64,000 nt of DNA from Anastrepha obliqua (lineage: Eukaryota; Arthropoda; Insecta; Diptera; Tephritidae), in contig NC_072893.1 of assembly GCF_027943255.1 (NCBI RefSeq), positions 34,494,001-34,558,000 of the forward strand, in the 5' to 3' direction. Position 1 is the first letter of the stretch, and every line of letters begins with the position of its first letter. The position numbers and the translations under genes are program-made. The notes beneath the pieces were generated by a model. It saw only the letters and a list, made by a program, of their open reading frames with translations. It had not been told where the DNA came from and did no database searches. Shown here one piece after another: positions 13,301-28,300 of the stretch.

Positions 13301-16300
13301 TTGAGAAAAAATTATTTCCCATCACTGTAATGATACAGATGTTACCTTTGGAATCTCTAAATTAAAATTAAGGTCTGCAAAGCTGAGTTGGAATTGTACT
13401 ATTTTCTTTAATAAATTGTTTAAGCGAAGCTCAAAAAGCCTTTTATAAATATAAGGCTTAGAGAATAAAACTTCAACTTATTGAACACTTCCATACAAAC
13501 ATAATCGATTAGATCAATTTATCACCCTTTTCGTGACTGCAATGCTTGTGCATTATGCATAAATTTAAATTAACCGGAAGGGTCTGCAATACTAGAAACC
13601 ACATAAAAATACAAATAAAACCTGCACGGCACCCAATCCAATATAAAAAATGCCAATATCCGCTTGAATGTTCGAAAAACATGTGCGGCACTGCATATCG
13701 ACGAACAGTGACGACGTAGTTTCCGTATTGGACGGCACCTGATCGAAAGCATTCAAGCGTTAAAAAGGTGCATGTCTACACACAAACACGCATATAAAGT
13801 GCTATATGTATGTATATGAGCCAGCGTCACGTGCCGCATGCACACAGACTCGTTCGACTATCCTTGCGGCTCTCAACCCAGGTAATGCTTTTAAAGGAAT
13901 CTTATGACGAACCACCCTCTGAATTATAATATATGAATTAAAAAAGTTCACGGCAAATGCCTAAATGTTAAATACAAGTTAAACGTTACATTTTACGCCC
14001 TCTACGAATAATTGGTGCACAGTGGGCACAAAGAAGAAATTTTATAAAGAACTAAATTTTTTTGAATAGCGGGTAAGGTTGATTTGGTAAAAAAGGCATA
14101 TTTCAATAATTTTTTGGCGAAATTTGGATAACCAAATGTTGAAAATTAAGCGAATGACAGCAAATCTTCGAAACTCTTTCGAAAAAAGTGGTTTTGTGGT
14201 CCACATCCTAACTAATAGAATCATTTCCCTACAGCTGCGATGGAGGTGATGTTTGAGCTGGCACCGCTTCATATATGTAGTTATTCCGCATGGAATTATT
14301 GAGACTGATGATATCACTAAAGTCATCAAATTCGAAAAGAAGTTAAGAATTGAACTGAACGATAAGTTAAACTGGAGTAGACCTGCATTTGAATGAAAAC
14401 TCCAGGAGTGTACTCTGCATTGGTACACAGGTGGCTCGAAGAGCCTAGAAGGCATACGCGCTGGAAAATACGGCCCAAGAACCAAGCGTTCTGTGCCGAT
14501 CATTAGTTTTCCAAGCAGAAGTGTATGCCATCTTTCTATGTGCAGAGATCAACTTAGACAGAAATTTCAGAAAAGAGCGAACTACCATTCTGAGCAGATC
14601 TCAAGGCTCTATCATCATATGAGATTAAGCCATCACTGGTCCTTGAGGGTATAGAGAAATCGATTCTATCAGGAACGCACAATCGCATCCGGATAATTTT
14701 GATATCAAGACACAGGAGTATAACAGGGAACGAAATAGCAGACGCTTTGACGGGAGAGGCTGCGGCCTCGCCTTTAACGGGACCCGAGCCCTTCCTTGCT
14801 ATAGGAAAACACACCATCAAAGGGAAACTGAGGAATAAAGAGCTGCTAGAATAAAGAGAGGTTCGCTGCCAAACTATGGGGCTACGCAAGGTGAAATCCT
14901 TATTGGGAGGGTGCAACCAAACGAGGTTTAAAAGACTCATATCCCTCCCCAAGAATAAAGTGAACAAAACTAACAATCTATAAGATTATCATCATGCCCG
15001 TCCTAACGTATCACGAAGAAGCTTGGACGATGGCAATATCTGATAGGCGTCCCTTAGAGTATTTGAAAGAAACGTTCTACGGGAAATTTTTGGATCTCAG
15101 CACGGTGGTGAAGGCGAGTGTCGTAGCCTATGGAACAATGAGCTGTATGAGCTCTACGACGACATAGACATAGCACAGCGACTAAAGGTACAGCGGCTTC
15201 GGCCGGGTCATTTCATCCGAACGGATACAAACGCTCCGTATCTGAAAGTATTTGATGCGATACCAGGCGGTGGTAGAGGACAAAGAGGAAGGCTTCCTCT
15301 GCGTTGGAGAGATCAGGTGGAGAAGAACTTGGCTTCACTTGGTGTATCCAACTGGCGCCGGTTAGCACGAGAAAGAAACGACTGATGCGTTTTGTTAAAC
15401 TCGACCAAAATCGCGTAAGCGGTTATAGCGCCTATCAAGAAAAACAAGAAAAGATGGTGATTTTAGTTCATGATGGATTCTTGGCTTGGCAATCCATATC
15501 CAAAATTGTGAAAAATAATGGCACGGAAATGTTTAATTCAATTTTTTTGCCAAGATGAATTTTAAAAGCCACTGTTAACAGCAGTCATATGACTCGCACA
15601 TCAAAAGGTTAAGAGTGCGTTTGTGGAAGAATAGATTAAACTTTCCAATGGATATATCAGATGGCGTCTGTTAACACTAGAAGTTTCTAAGACCAGAAAT
15701 ATAAACAGCAACTCTCGTAAAACTGTGGGTCCCTCCATTTGTAAGATATCATCAAGACGCACACAACAAATTAGAGGAAAAGCTCGACCAAGCATCAATG
15801 TCTGTAGAATTTTGGTAAAAGAACTTAAGTGGCTTAAATAGTCTTTGCTTTAAGGTAAAGAAATTCTGATCTATCATAGACAAATTGAGTATTTTATTAA
15901 ACTTTTTGTAACTTGGTTTCACAAGGCTTTGAATGATTAATTAATTAAATATTTCCAGAAAAGCAACCATTTCGTGCCTTACTGAAAAAAGTACTAAGTT
16001 GACTAAGTTGACTTAAGTTGTTCATCAAAAGTACGCAGATATATTTCATATTTTATCATTTTAATAGAAACCCCACTGTACTTAGAATTCAAACAATTAG
16101 TATTCGCAAATATTATAAAAACAAAAATATTTCAAATTTTTTGACTAATTTATAAATATTGAAGCCTACGCCGAAGCTCAGCCGTGGGCAAGTACATTTA
16201 CATATACAAACATTTATATTTACATACATATTTGAATAAGGACCACAAGACATATTTGTCGACGGTTAATGAAATGACTACAACAAAAATTGGATAATGT

Positions 16301-19300
16301 GCAATAGTAAAATATGTTTCCGAAAAGTTTACTTTTCCTCTACCCACCACGCGAATATCACAGCTCTCACACTCTTCTCAGCACACATTCATACATAACT
16401 CTTGTCTTGCTTCATTTTATAGACTGGTTGGTTATGAGCTTTGTAAGTAGTTGTCGGTATTTAATTTATGTACATTTGTACATATGTGTGTATGTATGTA
16501 CGAATGGATATTGGTTTGTGTGTGTGGTAGTGTGTGCATATAGACAATGAACACGCAACTTTAATTTCCTTTCATTTAATGAGGAGAAAACGCTATAATG
16601 ATGAAGCAGAAAACTGTGAAAACTTACTACGGAACCTTGAATTATGTGCAGGACGAAAAGTTTGTCAGAAATCTCGGACAGCTTAAAGTGAATAACAATT
16701 AATGGTCGTAAAAACTTGCCTGCTTTAAGAAAACTTGAAAATTTTACAAATACTCACACGAGTATTTACCTACGTATAAGGAAAACTTAACGAAATCGCA
16801 GTATGGCGGGTAGCTCTGAGCTCTCGTTCCCAAGCCCCTCGACTGTATTTCTGCCATGGAAAGGGTGCTCGTAAAAAACCATCTGCTATTCAGAGAAGGC
16901 ATGCAACTGTAGAACCCGCCATTTGTGGATCCACATCAAGACGCACACACACACAAAATTGGAGGAGGAGCTCGACCAAACATACAGCAAAGGGAACAAG
17001 CGCGAATTACTTATATGTATGCAGGGTGCATACGGTAGTTGAGGATCTGCATATACTATACATATGCGGCTATTACTTCCTGAAACCATTATTTTTCTTT
17101 TTGTTCTTCTTCAGATAAGACTTGGAGGACTACAACTTAACTCAAGAAATGAAGATATAGACAGTTATCGTCGCTTTTTGTGCAAATCACACCTATTTAG
17201 AAATTTCTAATTTTTTAAGTGCGCCCGTTCATTTGGTCATAAGGTTCACCGTGAATTGAAAGCATCTGTTGCGAAACGCAAAAAACACGAGGAACCCTCT
17301 TATACTGTCCGATCTGCAGAATTAATTCAACAAGTGCAAGCGACCATTTACGAAGGCCCTTTAAAATCAATAAGGTCTCTTGTGTGGGAGCTTAAAGTTT
17401 CTAAGGGGCTTATCCGTCAAGTTGTCCATGAAGATCTCCGGTGTAAATCCTACGTTATGCGTAGAAGATAGTTTACGTCAGAGCAAACACGAGAACAACG
17501 GAGTCATTCCATCAAAACGCCTTGTAAACTAAATTAGTCTCCCTGAGGCGCTTGAGATATTATGGCGAAAAAATCTTGACCAAGACCAAAGTCACCGTCT
17601 ACCGGTATAGAGCTTAATTGCAGCTCTGAAAATTTGTTCACTAGTTACCCTCGATGGAGGTGCAGATGATATTTCAAAGCAATTTAAAAAAATGTGGTCT
17701 TTGATGCTAGTATTAAAAAAATGTTACAAAAACTAAAAGTTTATTCAATTTTTGAACAAAAATGTTCGGCTCTTATGCGGCCTAAGCCAAACTGAAACCG
17801 AGCATAGCATAACCGAAGCTGAAGCCGAGGCAAAGATTCGGTCGTTCTCTATTCATGACTTACACGTCTAATCATTTTTGACCGAAAAAAAAAAGAAAAA
17901 CCTGTTACGGCCAACAATTTCATGGGCTATTGGAATGAAAAAAAGCTAATAAAAAAATAAAATAATATAATATATTTTATTATAAACTTAAATAAATTAA
18001 AATTAAAAAGTTAAACAAATCAGCAATCAACAAAATAACATAATTCCATCTTGGTGGATTTCTTTGTTACAGTTTTCAGCGCTAACATCATTTTATTTCT
18101 TGACTTGTTTTAAAAATATCGTAAAACTCTACACTTGAATATGTCAAATTGCATTTCACCACAAGAATTGCTTTTAGCGTATCCGTGATTCAATAATAAA
18201 AGGTTGTATAAAGTTTGACAACTGATTTCGGATGCTACTTAATTTACTAGAGGCAATTTAGAAGTAGTAAATGTTTCAGAAATTTGCTATAATTTTTTTT
18301 CAGGTTTTAGAAAGAATAATATCCAAAATCAGTGACAAACAATTGTGATAACCAAAACCTTACATACATATATACATATAATTGGCGCGCATACCCAGAA
18401 AGGGTGTGGAGCTCCTCCTCCTATTTGTGGCGTGCGTCTTGACGTTGTTCCACAAATGGAGGGACCTACAGTTTCAAGCCGACTCCGAACGGCACATATT
18501 TTTATGAGGAGCTTTTTCATAGCAGAGGTTTGCCATTGCATGCCGAGGGGCGGCCGCTATTAAAAAAAACGTTTTCTTCTTTTTGGGCTTTCACCGAGAT
18601 TTGAACCTACGTTCTCTCTGAATTTCGAATGGTAGTCATGTACCAACCCATTCGGCTAGGGCGGTCATACAGAAATAAAATACAACTTTGCGTAGAAAAG
18701 TCAACCAAAGGATATTGCGTCTCGGGCTCATCTAGCCTGATCTCGAAATCCGTTGCCGAAAAATTATGGATTCAAGGCGCAACATTTATTTGAAAGGTTC
18801 TTCATAAAGAGGGTAGATACGGAGGTTATATTGAGTTGCCGGAATATATTCAGAAAATTGAAAATACGAGTTTATTCCTCAAAAGTAATATTATCGCCTT
18901 CAAAGTACTTCCCATCAAGTGCAACGCCAGCGTTTGATACAGCTCTCGAAACATTTCTGGAACTCCAATTTCTATATTTTCGGTATATCCATCAGAGTCG
19001 TACTCGATTTTTCCATTACTTCCTTTCTGATGTTAAAATGCGATCAAACAGAAAATAATCGCAGGAAGCCATATCAGATGAATTCGATGGCTGTTGGATG
19101 GTATTCGTTTCGTCTTTGTTTTCCCAATAATCCTTTATTCTAATATGCCGTATAATCCCTAAATAATAGCCTTCTTGGTGTACAATACCGTCGTAATACA
19201 CACATAATAACCGAGAGCATCGCTTTTCTGTTTTGCCTTTCATGAGCCCACGTCTCGTCTCCTGTAATGATGCGTTTGATGAATATTGGGTCAGATTCAG

Positions 19301-22300
19301 ACATGGGAATCATGTCTTAACGCAGTATCTTTTTTGCATAAAACTCAGGTCCTTTAGGACAAACGCAGCGCAAACCCAAATCATTAACTACAATATTCTG
19401 AATGGATCCGGAGGCAAGGTTCAACTATGAAAGTGCAACGTAGTCATCGATCGTCTTCATCTAACTCATCCAATGCTTGGCCCAGAAAACGTGCTGTTTC
19501 GACAGGTTGTGGTCAGAGGGAGAGGGATGTTAGGTGAGTAGATTTGTGAAGGTTCGAGATGGCATATGAGTAGATGTTTGGTAATGGTAATGGGTTAGGC
19601 TAAGGTCTTTATGCCCTGCGATCACATTGATCTATTGTGACTCCTAAGTGCTTAATTTTAATTATTTAAGCACTTGTAAGTCTTCATCCTCTAGTAGATG
19701 CGAGCCTAGGATTCTATGTCTCCTGTGACCTAATGCTTCACAGATGGTAATTAAGTATAAGTTAGTGCTAGATAGTCCTATTGTATTGAAATGTTTATTG
19801 CAGGCAAAGTGACCTGTAAGTGCTACACAGAGTAATTCGAGGGCCTTTTCGTCGAGGACCTTTTCAGGTGGTTAGTATCGTGTCGAATGCCTTCATATGT
19901 CCAACATATATTCAGTATGTCCGGGTCGATTCTGGATAAGTAGGAGTTTATCCTGCAACAATATCCAGATCGTAATTGAACCAAAGTTACGCGGGTTTCG
20001 CGACGCAGCTGAAGCTCTGCTCCGGTCCAATAGTTATAGTTTAATGCAATAATGTATTCGGGCAGTAGAATATTTAATAACTTCTTTGGCTTCTACACCA
20101 GTCAGTTTTCTTCAGTCGCTAACATATCGTCAACCAAGTCATTAAGCTCTGCTTTTATCTGCAGATAAGGGAGGAGGGTTTAAATCGATATTCTCCATAA
20201 TTTTTAATTCAACTATCTTAAGATGGAATCCGAGTATATTTCTGCCGTGAAAAAGCTGCTCACAAGCTGCAAATAGGAGGAGGAGTTGAGCCGAACACCT
20301 AACAGAAGTGTACCAGCCAATTATTTACTTTATTTTTTTAAGACGGAATCACGTAGAGCGAAAATGACTGGGGAATTCCTTCGCTGCTTCCTTTTTTGCC
20401 ATTGCACTGCCAGCATTGCTGCCTCTGAAATTGTTCAAAACCCGACAAGTCCGACAAGATGGAGCTTCAAATTTTTAACTACACAAAATATGTGGACGCA
20501 CCGCAGATACTATGATATAACTTCTTAACTAGTCAGAGCAGGCTAAAATAAATATTTCGACACAAAACAACTCCATTTGTTAAAGTCACATCATTTTTCG
20601 GACAAAATTTAATATTTCTGCTTCTCATAAAGAATTTAATAAGTTCTTAATTGGCATACGGAATATTCCATTAAAACTTTCCACCAAATAAATGACAATA
20701 TTCCTTACTTGAACGAAGAGCCAGTGAAAATAAAATCAAAATACATCAAAATAATTTATTGCAAGGATTATCATACCTACACCACACCTCCGCTTTCTGC
20801 GAGCCACCTGCACCTCTCTCTGCCTGCTTGTTTTCATAAGAATTTACTACATCAAATTCGTGAGCCATAGGCTCGCCAATATACAGATACTTATTTACAC
20901 AGAAACATTTGCATTATACTTACATACATACATATACATTTAGTACGTAGATACAGGTGTATGTTCTCGAATATGCAGACACGCAGTCACATAGAAATCG
21001 TGGTAGAAAAAAACGAAAGAATTTTATATAAAATTTATGAACTGACTTTCCGCAGCAACTCGAAATGTACCATAAAAAATTACTCGGAACCATCAGAGGT
21101 ATTCAGCATTGGTTTCGGCGTAGTTGGCCGTGCCGGGGCGTTCCTGGCACGAAAGCCAGCCGTCGTCAGCCATACAGCCAGCCAGTAGTCGGCTGCCGGC
21201 AGCCAGCAAACGGCCTACCAACCAATTTAGCCAACCAACCAACCATTCACGGGCCACGAGCCGACCTGCGAGCCGCCAGCCAACCAACCAATAACCAGTC
21301 AACCAGCGGCTCATCAATGTCTAGGCCCACCGGCAGCAACCCAGCCAAATGGCCAGGTCATTCGATAGTCTCGGCAAAACTTTCGAAAGGGGATGGACAA
21401 TGTAATGCGCCCACTGTGTGCCGTGTGTATGTGGACATATGTATGTATGTATGTGCGTGTGGGTTGTTTTGGCAGTGTATAAGTGTAGTGAAAGCCATTC
21501 GGAAAAAATACTACAGTGAGTGGAGGCGATTGGGCTACTCGGCCAGCGCAAGTAATTCATTGGAGTTGGGGAATTTGATTTTGGTGGTTGTGTGTAAATT
21601 TTGGTTAGATACATAAATGTGTACAATTTATTATGTAATACATATAGAGTACTCTCCTAGTCTCAACAGTATTTCCTTGCAACAAAAAACACCGTATTTT
21701 GCCATATTGCACATCTCATTTATTTTGAATGAAAAATGTATTGGCGTTATTGTCATTGCTATTGACGTATGAAGCAGCTTTTATTATAGCGAGTACACAC
21801 TCATGCATGCATACATGTATATGTATCTGCATATGTAGGTAGTTTATGTACAATTGCAATTGCACTACTGCAACGCCTTACGATGGGTGCTCCAAACACA
21901 ATACAAAATTTATCAAAAAGTTAAGTGTTTGCTGTGTAGAAATGTGAAATGAGAAATGCAACTTAGTTGGTGCTTAAGTATGTATCAAAATTATTGACAT
22001 ATACGAATTTGTAAATATCTAAATGTGCCAATATTTTCGTCAATCATACGAACTGCCTCGTACAATAAGACAATTTGGACTTGGCCTCGCTCTCCAGCCC
22101 ACTTCAGTAAGATAATGATAATACAAAATACATATGTGTATGTATGTATGTATGCATGTGCATGTGTTAGTAAGTAGCATATCGACTGACGTCTTCCGTC
22201 CATCGATGACTGACTCTGATATTTGATATTAATGGCTAAGTGGCACGATTCATACAGGGCCTGATAAATTTTTGTACTTATATTTTTATGTATTATGCAT

Positions 22301-25300
22301 GTACACATAAATGCATACAAGCATATGTAGTTACCAGTCAACCAGACGTTTGATTTTAATAGAGTATTTCCAATTCGTCTTTCCCCGTGATACGGAGATT
22401 TCAAAACATGTAACTGGAATCAAACCATCTTTCCTACGCTGGAGAGTTCAATACGGATTTTAAAAGACAAATAATTCGCCTTTGCGAATCTTAAGTTCAA
22501 AATCATAAAAACAACTAATTAAGGCATTTAAGAAGTAATTCAATATGTATTAGATCTACTCATTAAAAAAACATTAGCCTATGGAAATCCTGTAGCTGCA
22601 TCTATGAATTAATCAAAAATGCCAACTAATCTGAGCCACTGAGGTGGCTTTAGAAAGACTTCGAATATCCTTCCGACAAAAATCTCGTACCGGCTTGGAA
22701 AGAGAAAAATCGCGAATTTGAACAACACACTTTTTTACCATCCTGTGCATTGTCAATTGCGCGATAAAACTCGACTTTCAGTTCCGGCAATGTTCAAGAA
22801 CAATGAACCCAGGGTCATTGGCATACACCATTCCTCCCAAAAAACGCAAGAAATAAAACGATGGCCTCAAATAGCAATATGTTGTTGTTGTTGCAGCAGT
22901 TCACTAGGCCCAGTGTGGTGTGGTCACTGATCACCAAAGATTTGCAGGGTCTCACGAGGCAGCTAAAACTCTTCGTCTCCCATGGGTGGTGATTGGGCTC
23001 TGATAACGACATTCAACTATCGGGAGTTTAGGAAGGTGATGAGAGTCTTTCGATGAATGTCGTTTAATGTCTGTATACTGTCCGATCCAGTATTTGGAGT
23101 CGTGTTTGGACCTAGATCTCGTCGGTGTCGTCGAAGAGATGCATCCTGACTCGCCTGGGAGATGACTCAGGCTCTAGCAAATGTCTGCAGGGGTAATTCC
23201 TGCGGTAACACCCAAGCATAAATTGCTTGCAGAACATTTTACTGTGCTCCTTGACCGGGAGCATGGAAGCCTCGTTGTGAAGGTGTTGCAGAGAAGACAT
23301 CAGCAGGCCCCCCGTGGATGTTCTGATAGCAGTATATTGGCAGGTCCTGCGGTTTATTCAATGCGAATCACTAGTACCAGGCGACCAGACGGGCTAAGCG
23401 TAATGACCGACCAGCCAATTTCTTTAAATGTCGCCAGCAACTTTTTTTTTGTTTTTCGTCCAATGCAGTTGGCTAGCAATTTGAGGACCTTGTTGCATTT
23501 CGGCAATTGCGGTTGTATTCCCCGAGAAGGAGAACAACCCGTTAAAGGTGGCACCCAAAATTTTGGAGTTGTTAACGGCCGGTATTGTTGTGTCATCGAC
23601 TTTCACCTTTAGTTGACCTCCTTTGTCTAGGTGGTAAAGAGGGTCGCCGTGGATTTAGTAGAAGAAAGCTGGAGATTCTTCGGAGTGAAAAAGAGAGAGA
23701 GACGTACGAGATAAACGTTTCACAAGTCATCAATGTTTTTGTCAGACGCCTTATCGAATAATCGTAAGCATAGGAGAGCAATGAAGCTTCCTCTGCTGGT
23801 AAAAGTTGATTGTGTTTATCGGCACAGAGTGAGCTTTAATGTTAGAGGTTAGTTGAGTAAACTACCATAAGCGACTTGACGCCGGCGGCTGGCGACGACT
23901 TGATGCACTGCTAGTGCGTACACTCCTGGCAAATCGTATTCATGAGGAGCTTTTCCACGGCAGAAATACGCTCGGAGGTTTGCCATTGCCTGCCGAGGGT
24001 CGACCGCTATTAGAAAATACATTTTCTATCATTTAGTGCTTCATGCCCGGAGATTTGGATTTACGCTCTCCCGAATGGTAGTCACGCACCAACCCATTCA
24101 GCTACGGCGGAACTACTAATATACTATACTAATAATGTGGCTTTTTGACAAGCTGATTCCGAATCTGTATTCACGACTTAAAAAACAAATATCTCTAGAT
24201 GCTATATAACCTCAAATAAAGTCATAAATCGAACCTATTCGTGTTTTTTTCAGTTTTGTGCCGAAATATCACGAAAATGTGACGAGCTGAAGCTCTTCTG
24301 AGGCTAGTTTGAGATTCAGCAATTGAAGAACCTTCGGAGTTTAACTGGTTCCCCGCTCTGAACGCTATTTATTGGCGTGTATTATGAATTAAGTTGATAA
24401 TGAGCAAACGCTGAACTTTAAACGCTGCTAGACCGTCGATATTCTCTTTAGTCCTACTAATATTAGCAGCCGTCGTAGCCGAATGGGTTCGTGTGTGACC
24501 AGTTCGAAATACACTGTGCGCATGAAACACCTTATGAATGATAGCGAACGTCCAGGCAGGCAATGGTTAACGGGACGATGTTGCCCATTTTCTCTATATA
24601 AAGGGTGTTCCAATAACAGATGTTATTGGTGAATGGATTGCGCTATCGAGAGATGATTTACGATTTTTTATGGCCGGAATTGGATGGTATTGATCTTGAC
24701 AACGTTTATTTTCAACAAGACGGCGCTACGTGCCACACAAGCAACGGAACCATTAACCTTTTACGGGAAAAGTTTCCGGACCGTGTTATCTCTCGAAGAG
24801 GTGAACACCTTGTGACTTTTCTCTTTGAGGCCACGTGAAAGAGAAGGTCTACGCCAATAGCCCAGAGGCGATTCAAGACCTCAAAGATGGAATTCGTGAG
24901 GCTATCAAGGACATAGGGCAGCCACTTTACAATTCGATTATGGAAAATTTCATGAAAAGGGTATTGTCCTGTAAGCGTGGTCGTGGTGGTCATTTGCCTG
25001 ATGTTATTTGCCACTATTAACGGCATACCTTCCTCTTTATAATGAAATAAACATCCGATCATTTATATTAAAAAATAGGATTTCTCTTTGAATATCAAAA
25101 TAACACCTCTTATTATATTAAAAAAAATCAAAGAAATTTTTTAGTAACTTCAAACAACTAATGAAATTTTTCTAACTTTATAATTTTATTTTAGATTTGG
25201 ATTATTTGGTTTTATTGTATGAAAAATAATGAACATTAAAAATCAATGAAACAAAATGCTGGAATTCTAAAAAAGGTAGCCTGCATTTTTTTCAAAATTT

Positions 25301-28300
25301 AACATTTTCCAGTTATCGTGTTATACCTTCCAATCAAATCTAACACCCTGTGTAGTCACATCTACAGATATAACGAAAATTTAGAGCCAAAGGTCTCTAA
25401 ATGAATAATATCTATCCACGAAATAAAAGAAAATAAAATATTGTAAATAAGGCGAACATCTCAAAACCGAGACAACGATACCAATCAAACGCCCAGTCGG
25501 TGGAGCCCTATCACGCCAAATGCTTCCAGCAATGCAATCAAAATGTACGCATCACCACCCCTCCAGCAATCCTTCTTCGTGCTCCTCGCTCATAATTAAC
25601 TACACGCAAGTCATATTTGCGTTGTAAGTCGTCAATAAAGCGTAATTCTCCCCTCATTACGCCAGCCCAAAGAATTTTAGATACCCGCCATCTTTTCTTT
25701 GCTGTTGTTTCCATACTTTACGAGGAACTGCCCCCTCGATTAGTGCGCAGCAGAAAATTGGGCTACATGGCAATAAATTTACATACATTTATATGTTGAA
25801 TGACAAAATGAAATGAATTTCCACATTGGTATGTTTGCTTCCCAGCAGACGTACGCCCATAAATTCGCTTCACAGCAAAGGTATAATACTTACAAGTATT
25901 TCAGCAGCCCTGGGGCTTCGGTCGACTTCGGACGACAAAAACTTTCTAGCGGAAGGGTCATTAAAAATATATGAGCTTTGACATGACTGCCATATAAAAA
26001 CTTACCGGGCGCTATTGCTAGTCGTTTCCTGAACTTTCCACCTGTTTCCCCATTGCCTTTAATTTGTTTTTTCTTTTGACAGAACACAACCCACGGCACA
26101 CTTTCGCTGTGAACTACCCAAAATCAAGCCTATTCATTGTTTTTTTTTTTTTTGTTTCAAGTTGTAATCAAGTAGCGGGGATTTTCCACTTCTTGCCTAC
26201 CCATCCGATGGGTGCAGTGTGTGGTGTGCGGTGCGCGCTATGTCGCATGTTTTTCATATACGAGTACTAAGGCTAGGTACATAGGTGTAAATACATACAT
26301 ATACTCGACATGTAGATATGTAGACTTGATTATAAAGGTACGTATTTGCTTTAAGGACCTACAAAATTAGTTGGCAAGAAACGTTGAATTTTAATAGTTG
26401 ATGTGAGATACAAAAAAATATATGTGTACGCACACACACATAAATATAGTGAGTTGGCCAAGAGTGCACACTCAAACCAGCGACATAGCTTTGGCATTCG
26501 CTTTATGCCACCGAGGTCGAAAGGTATGGCTCGAATTGGTCGGATGCCACCAAAGGGAAGGGTGGCTTTATGGCTACCATTATTGTCTCTCTCCTATTAG
26601 CGGAGAGTGCGCAATGCAACCTATGTATGTCCTTTCCATCTTTTCCTCCTACCCCACTTTAAGCTCATACACTCATACAAACACGCCTGTACATGTATTT
26701 GTATGCATTCACCCCTCTATCTCTGCATGCATACATACGTAAAAATCGGGGTTGTACATGCGAATACTTACAAAACAAATGGGAGGTAATTCCACATGCG
26801 GAAACATTGTAAAGTTGGCTCAACTTTAATTGCCACTGGTCAAAGTTTTGATGAGTTTTTGTTTGTGACGCTGGCCAATGGTGGCCAACTTTGTTTTGAT
26901 TTACGTCGTAAGGGTGGCAAGGCATGAAAGCAAGCGGTAAAATAGTAAACACAATACAAAATATATAGCTCACCTTTACTGTAAATTGTGTGCGCAAAAT
27001 GTCCCTAAGCAATTGGCACTTGGATTTTGCATGCAAAAAAGTTGTATTAATATTATTGGGTTATACTTGGTGCACTGTGTCCCCTTCTTCGGGTTTTTTG
27101 TTCCATATCACCAATGGATTTGGAGTCATACCACCTAAGTGTCCAAGTTTTCTGAGAAGATGTTCTGGTGTTTCATCGTCCATTTCGCAAAAACGGCAGA
27201 TGCTGGTTTCTAATAAAAATCTCGTTTCTTATCAGTAGAAACTGGGGTTTAAAGCTTAAACTCACACTCTTGATGTACAAGGAGAATTCCAAAATAAACA
27301 AGACTAAGCTCAAAATGCCAAGATAGAAAATTGCATTGACGATTACGGGCCAAACCGTGGCACGAACTCCTTGCGAACAATTCCCTTGAAATCGTAGCAT
27401 CGACTTGATTTTTGACTTCTCCAAACGCGATTTTTTGGGTGGTGACTCGTCTGGGGCCTTCCATGCGACATTTTGACGCTTAGTTTCAGGTTCATGTTGG
27501 AAACACCACATTTACCATAACCAGTTACAATATTGTTAAAATATGGTGAGAGAATGCCTTAGCAGGAAAATGAGAGGTACTCACATCTACATACTTTCAG
27601 ATAGCCAAGCGGCTCTAAAAGCCCTTCTATCAACAACTATCGCCTTTAAATTGGTAAATGATTGCCTAAACCTTTTCAACACGTTAGAAAACCTCAACAT
27701 AGTAACACTAAGCTGGATTCCGAGACATGAAGGACATGAGGGAAATGAAATGGCTGATTACCTTGCAAAACAAGGAGCAAATATGCAACTTACTGGTCCT
27801 GAGCCTCTCTGTGGACTCACAAAAGACCACATTAATGAATTCCTTAGGAAATGGGAAGAAAGAAAATTTGCTGCACACTGTCTAAACTGGGCCGGTCAGC
27901 GTCAAGCCAAACTATTCCTAAGTCCCAACAAAGGAATATCTGACAAGCTTTTCTCACTACGCAGAGTAGATCTGCGTCTTTTAACCGGATACCTTACAGG
28001 TCACTGCAGCCTGCGAAATGGACATAGAAAGCTCAGAACATGTGCTTTGTGAATGTCCTGCGTTGGGCAGACAGAGACTTCATCACCTTGGTGGTATCGT
28101 AGTAATGCATGCAATCTTTGGAGCAACAAACCCAAAATTGTGCTAAAATTTTTAAAAAGCCTAAAACTCTAGGGTTACAAAAATAGGCCTTTCACAATAA
28201 ATCAGCTCTGGTCGCAGTGCGTAATGGCCTTCTAATAATAATAATAATACAATGTTGTAAAGGAAGTTCCCGTCTTTTCTCGTCTCTTTAATGAGGCATT

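Noticed and set aside
21065..21616. Long open frame of 183 codons on the plus strand
   Set aside because: It runs through a low-complexity CCAA/CAGC block and microsatellite; the composition is not protein-like and no domain is visible.
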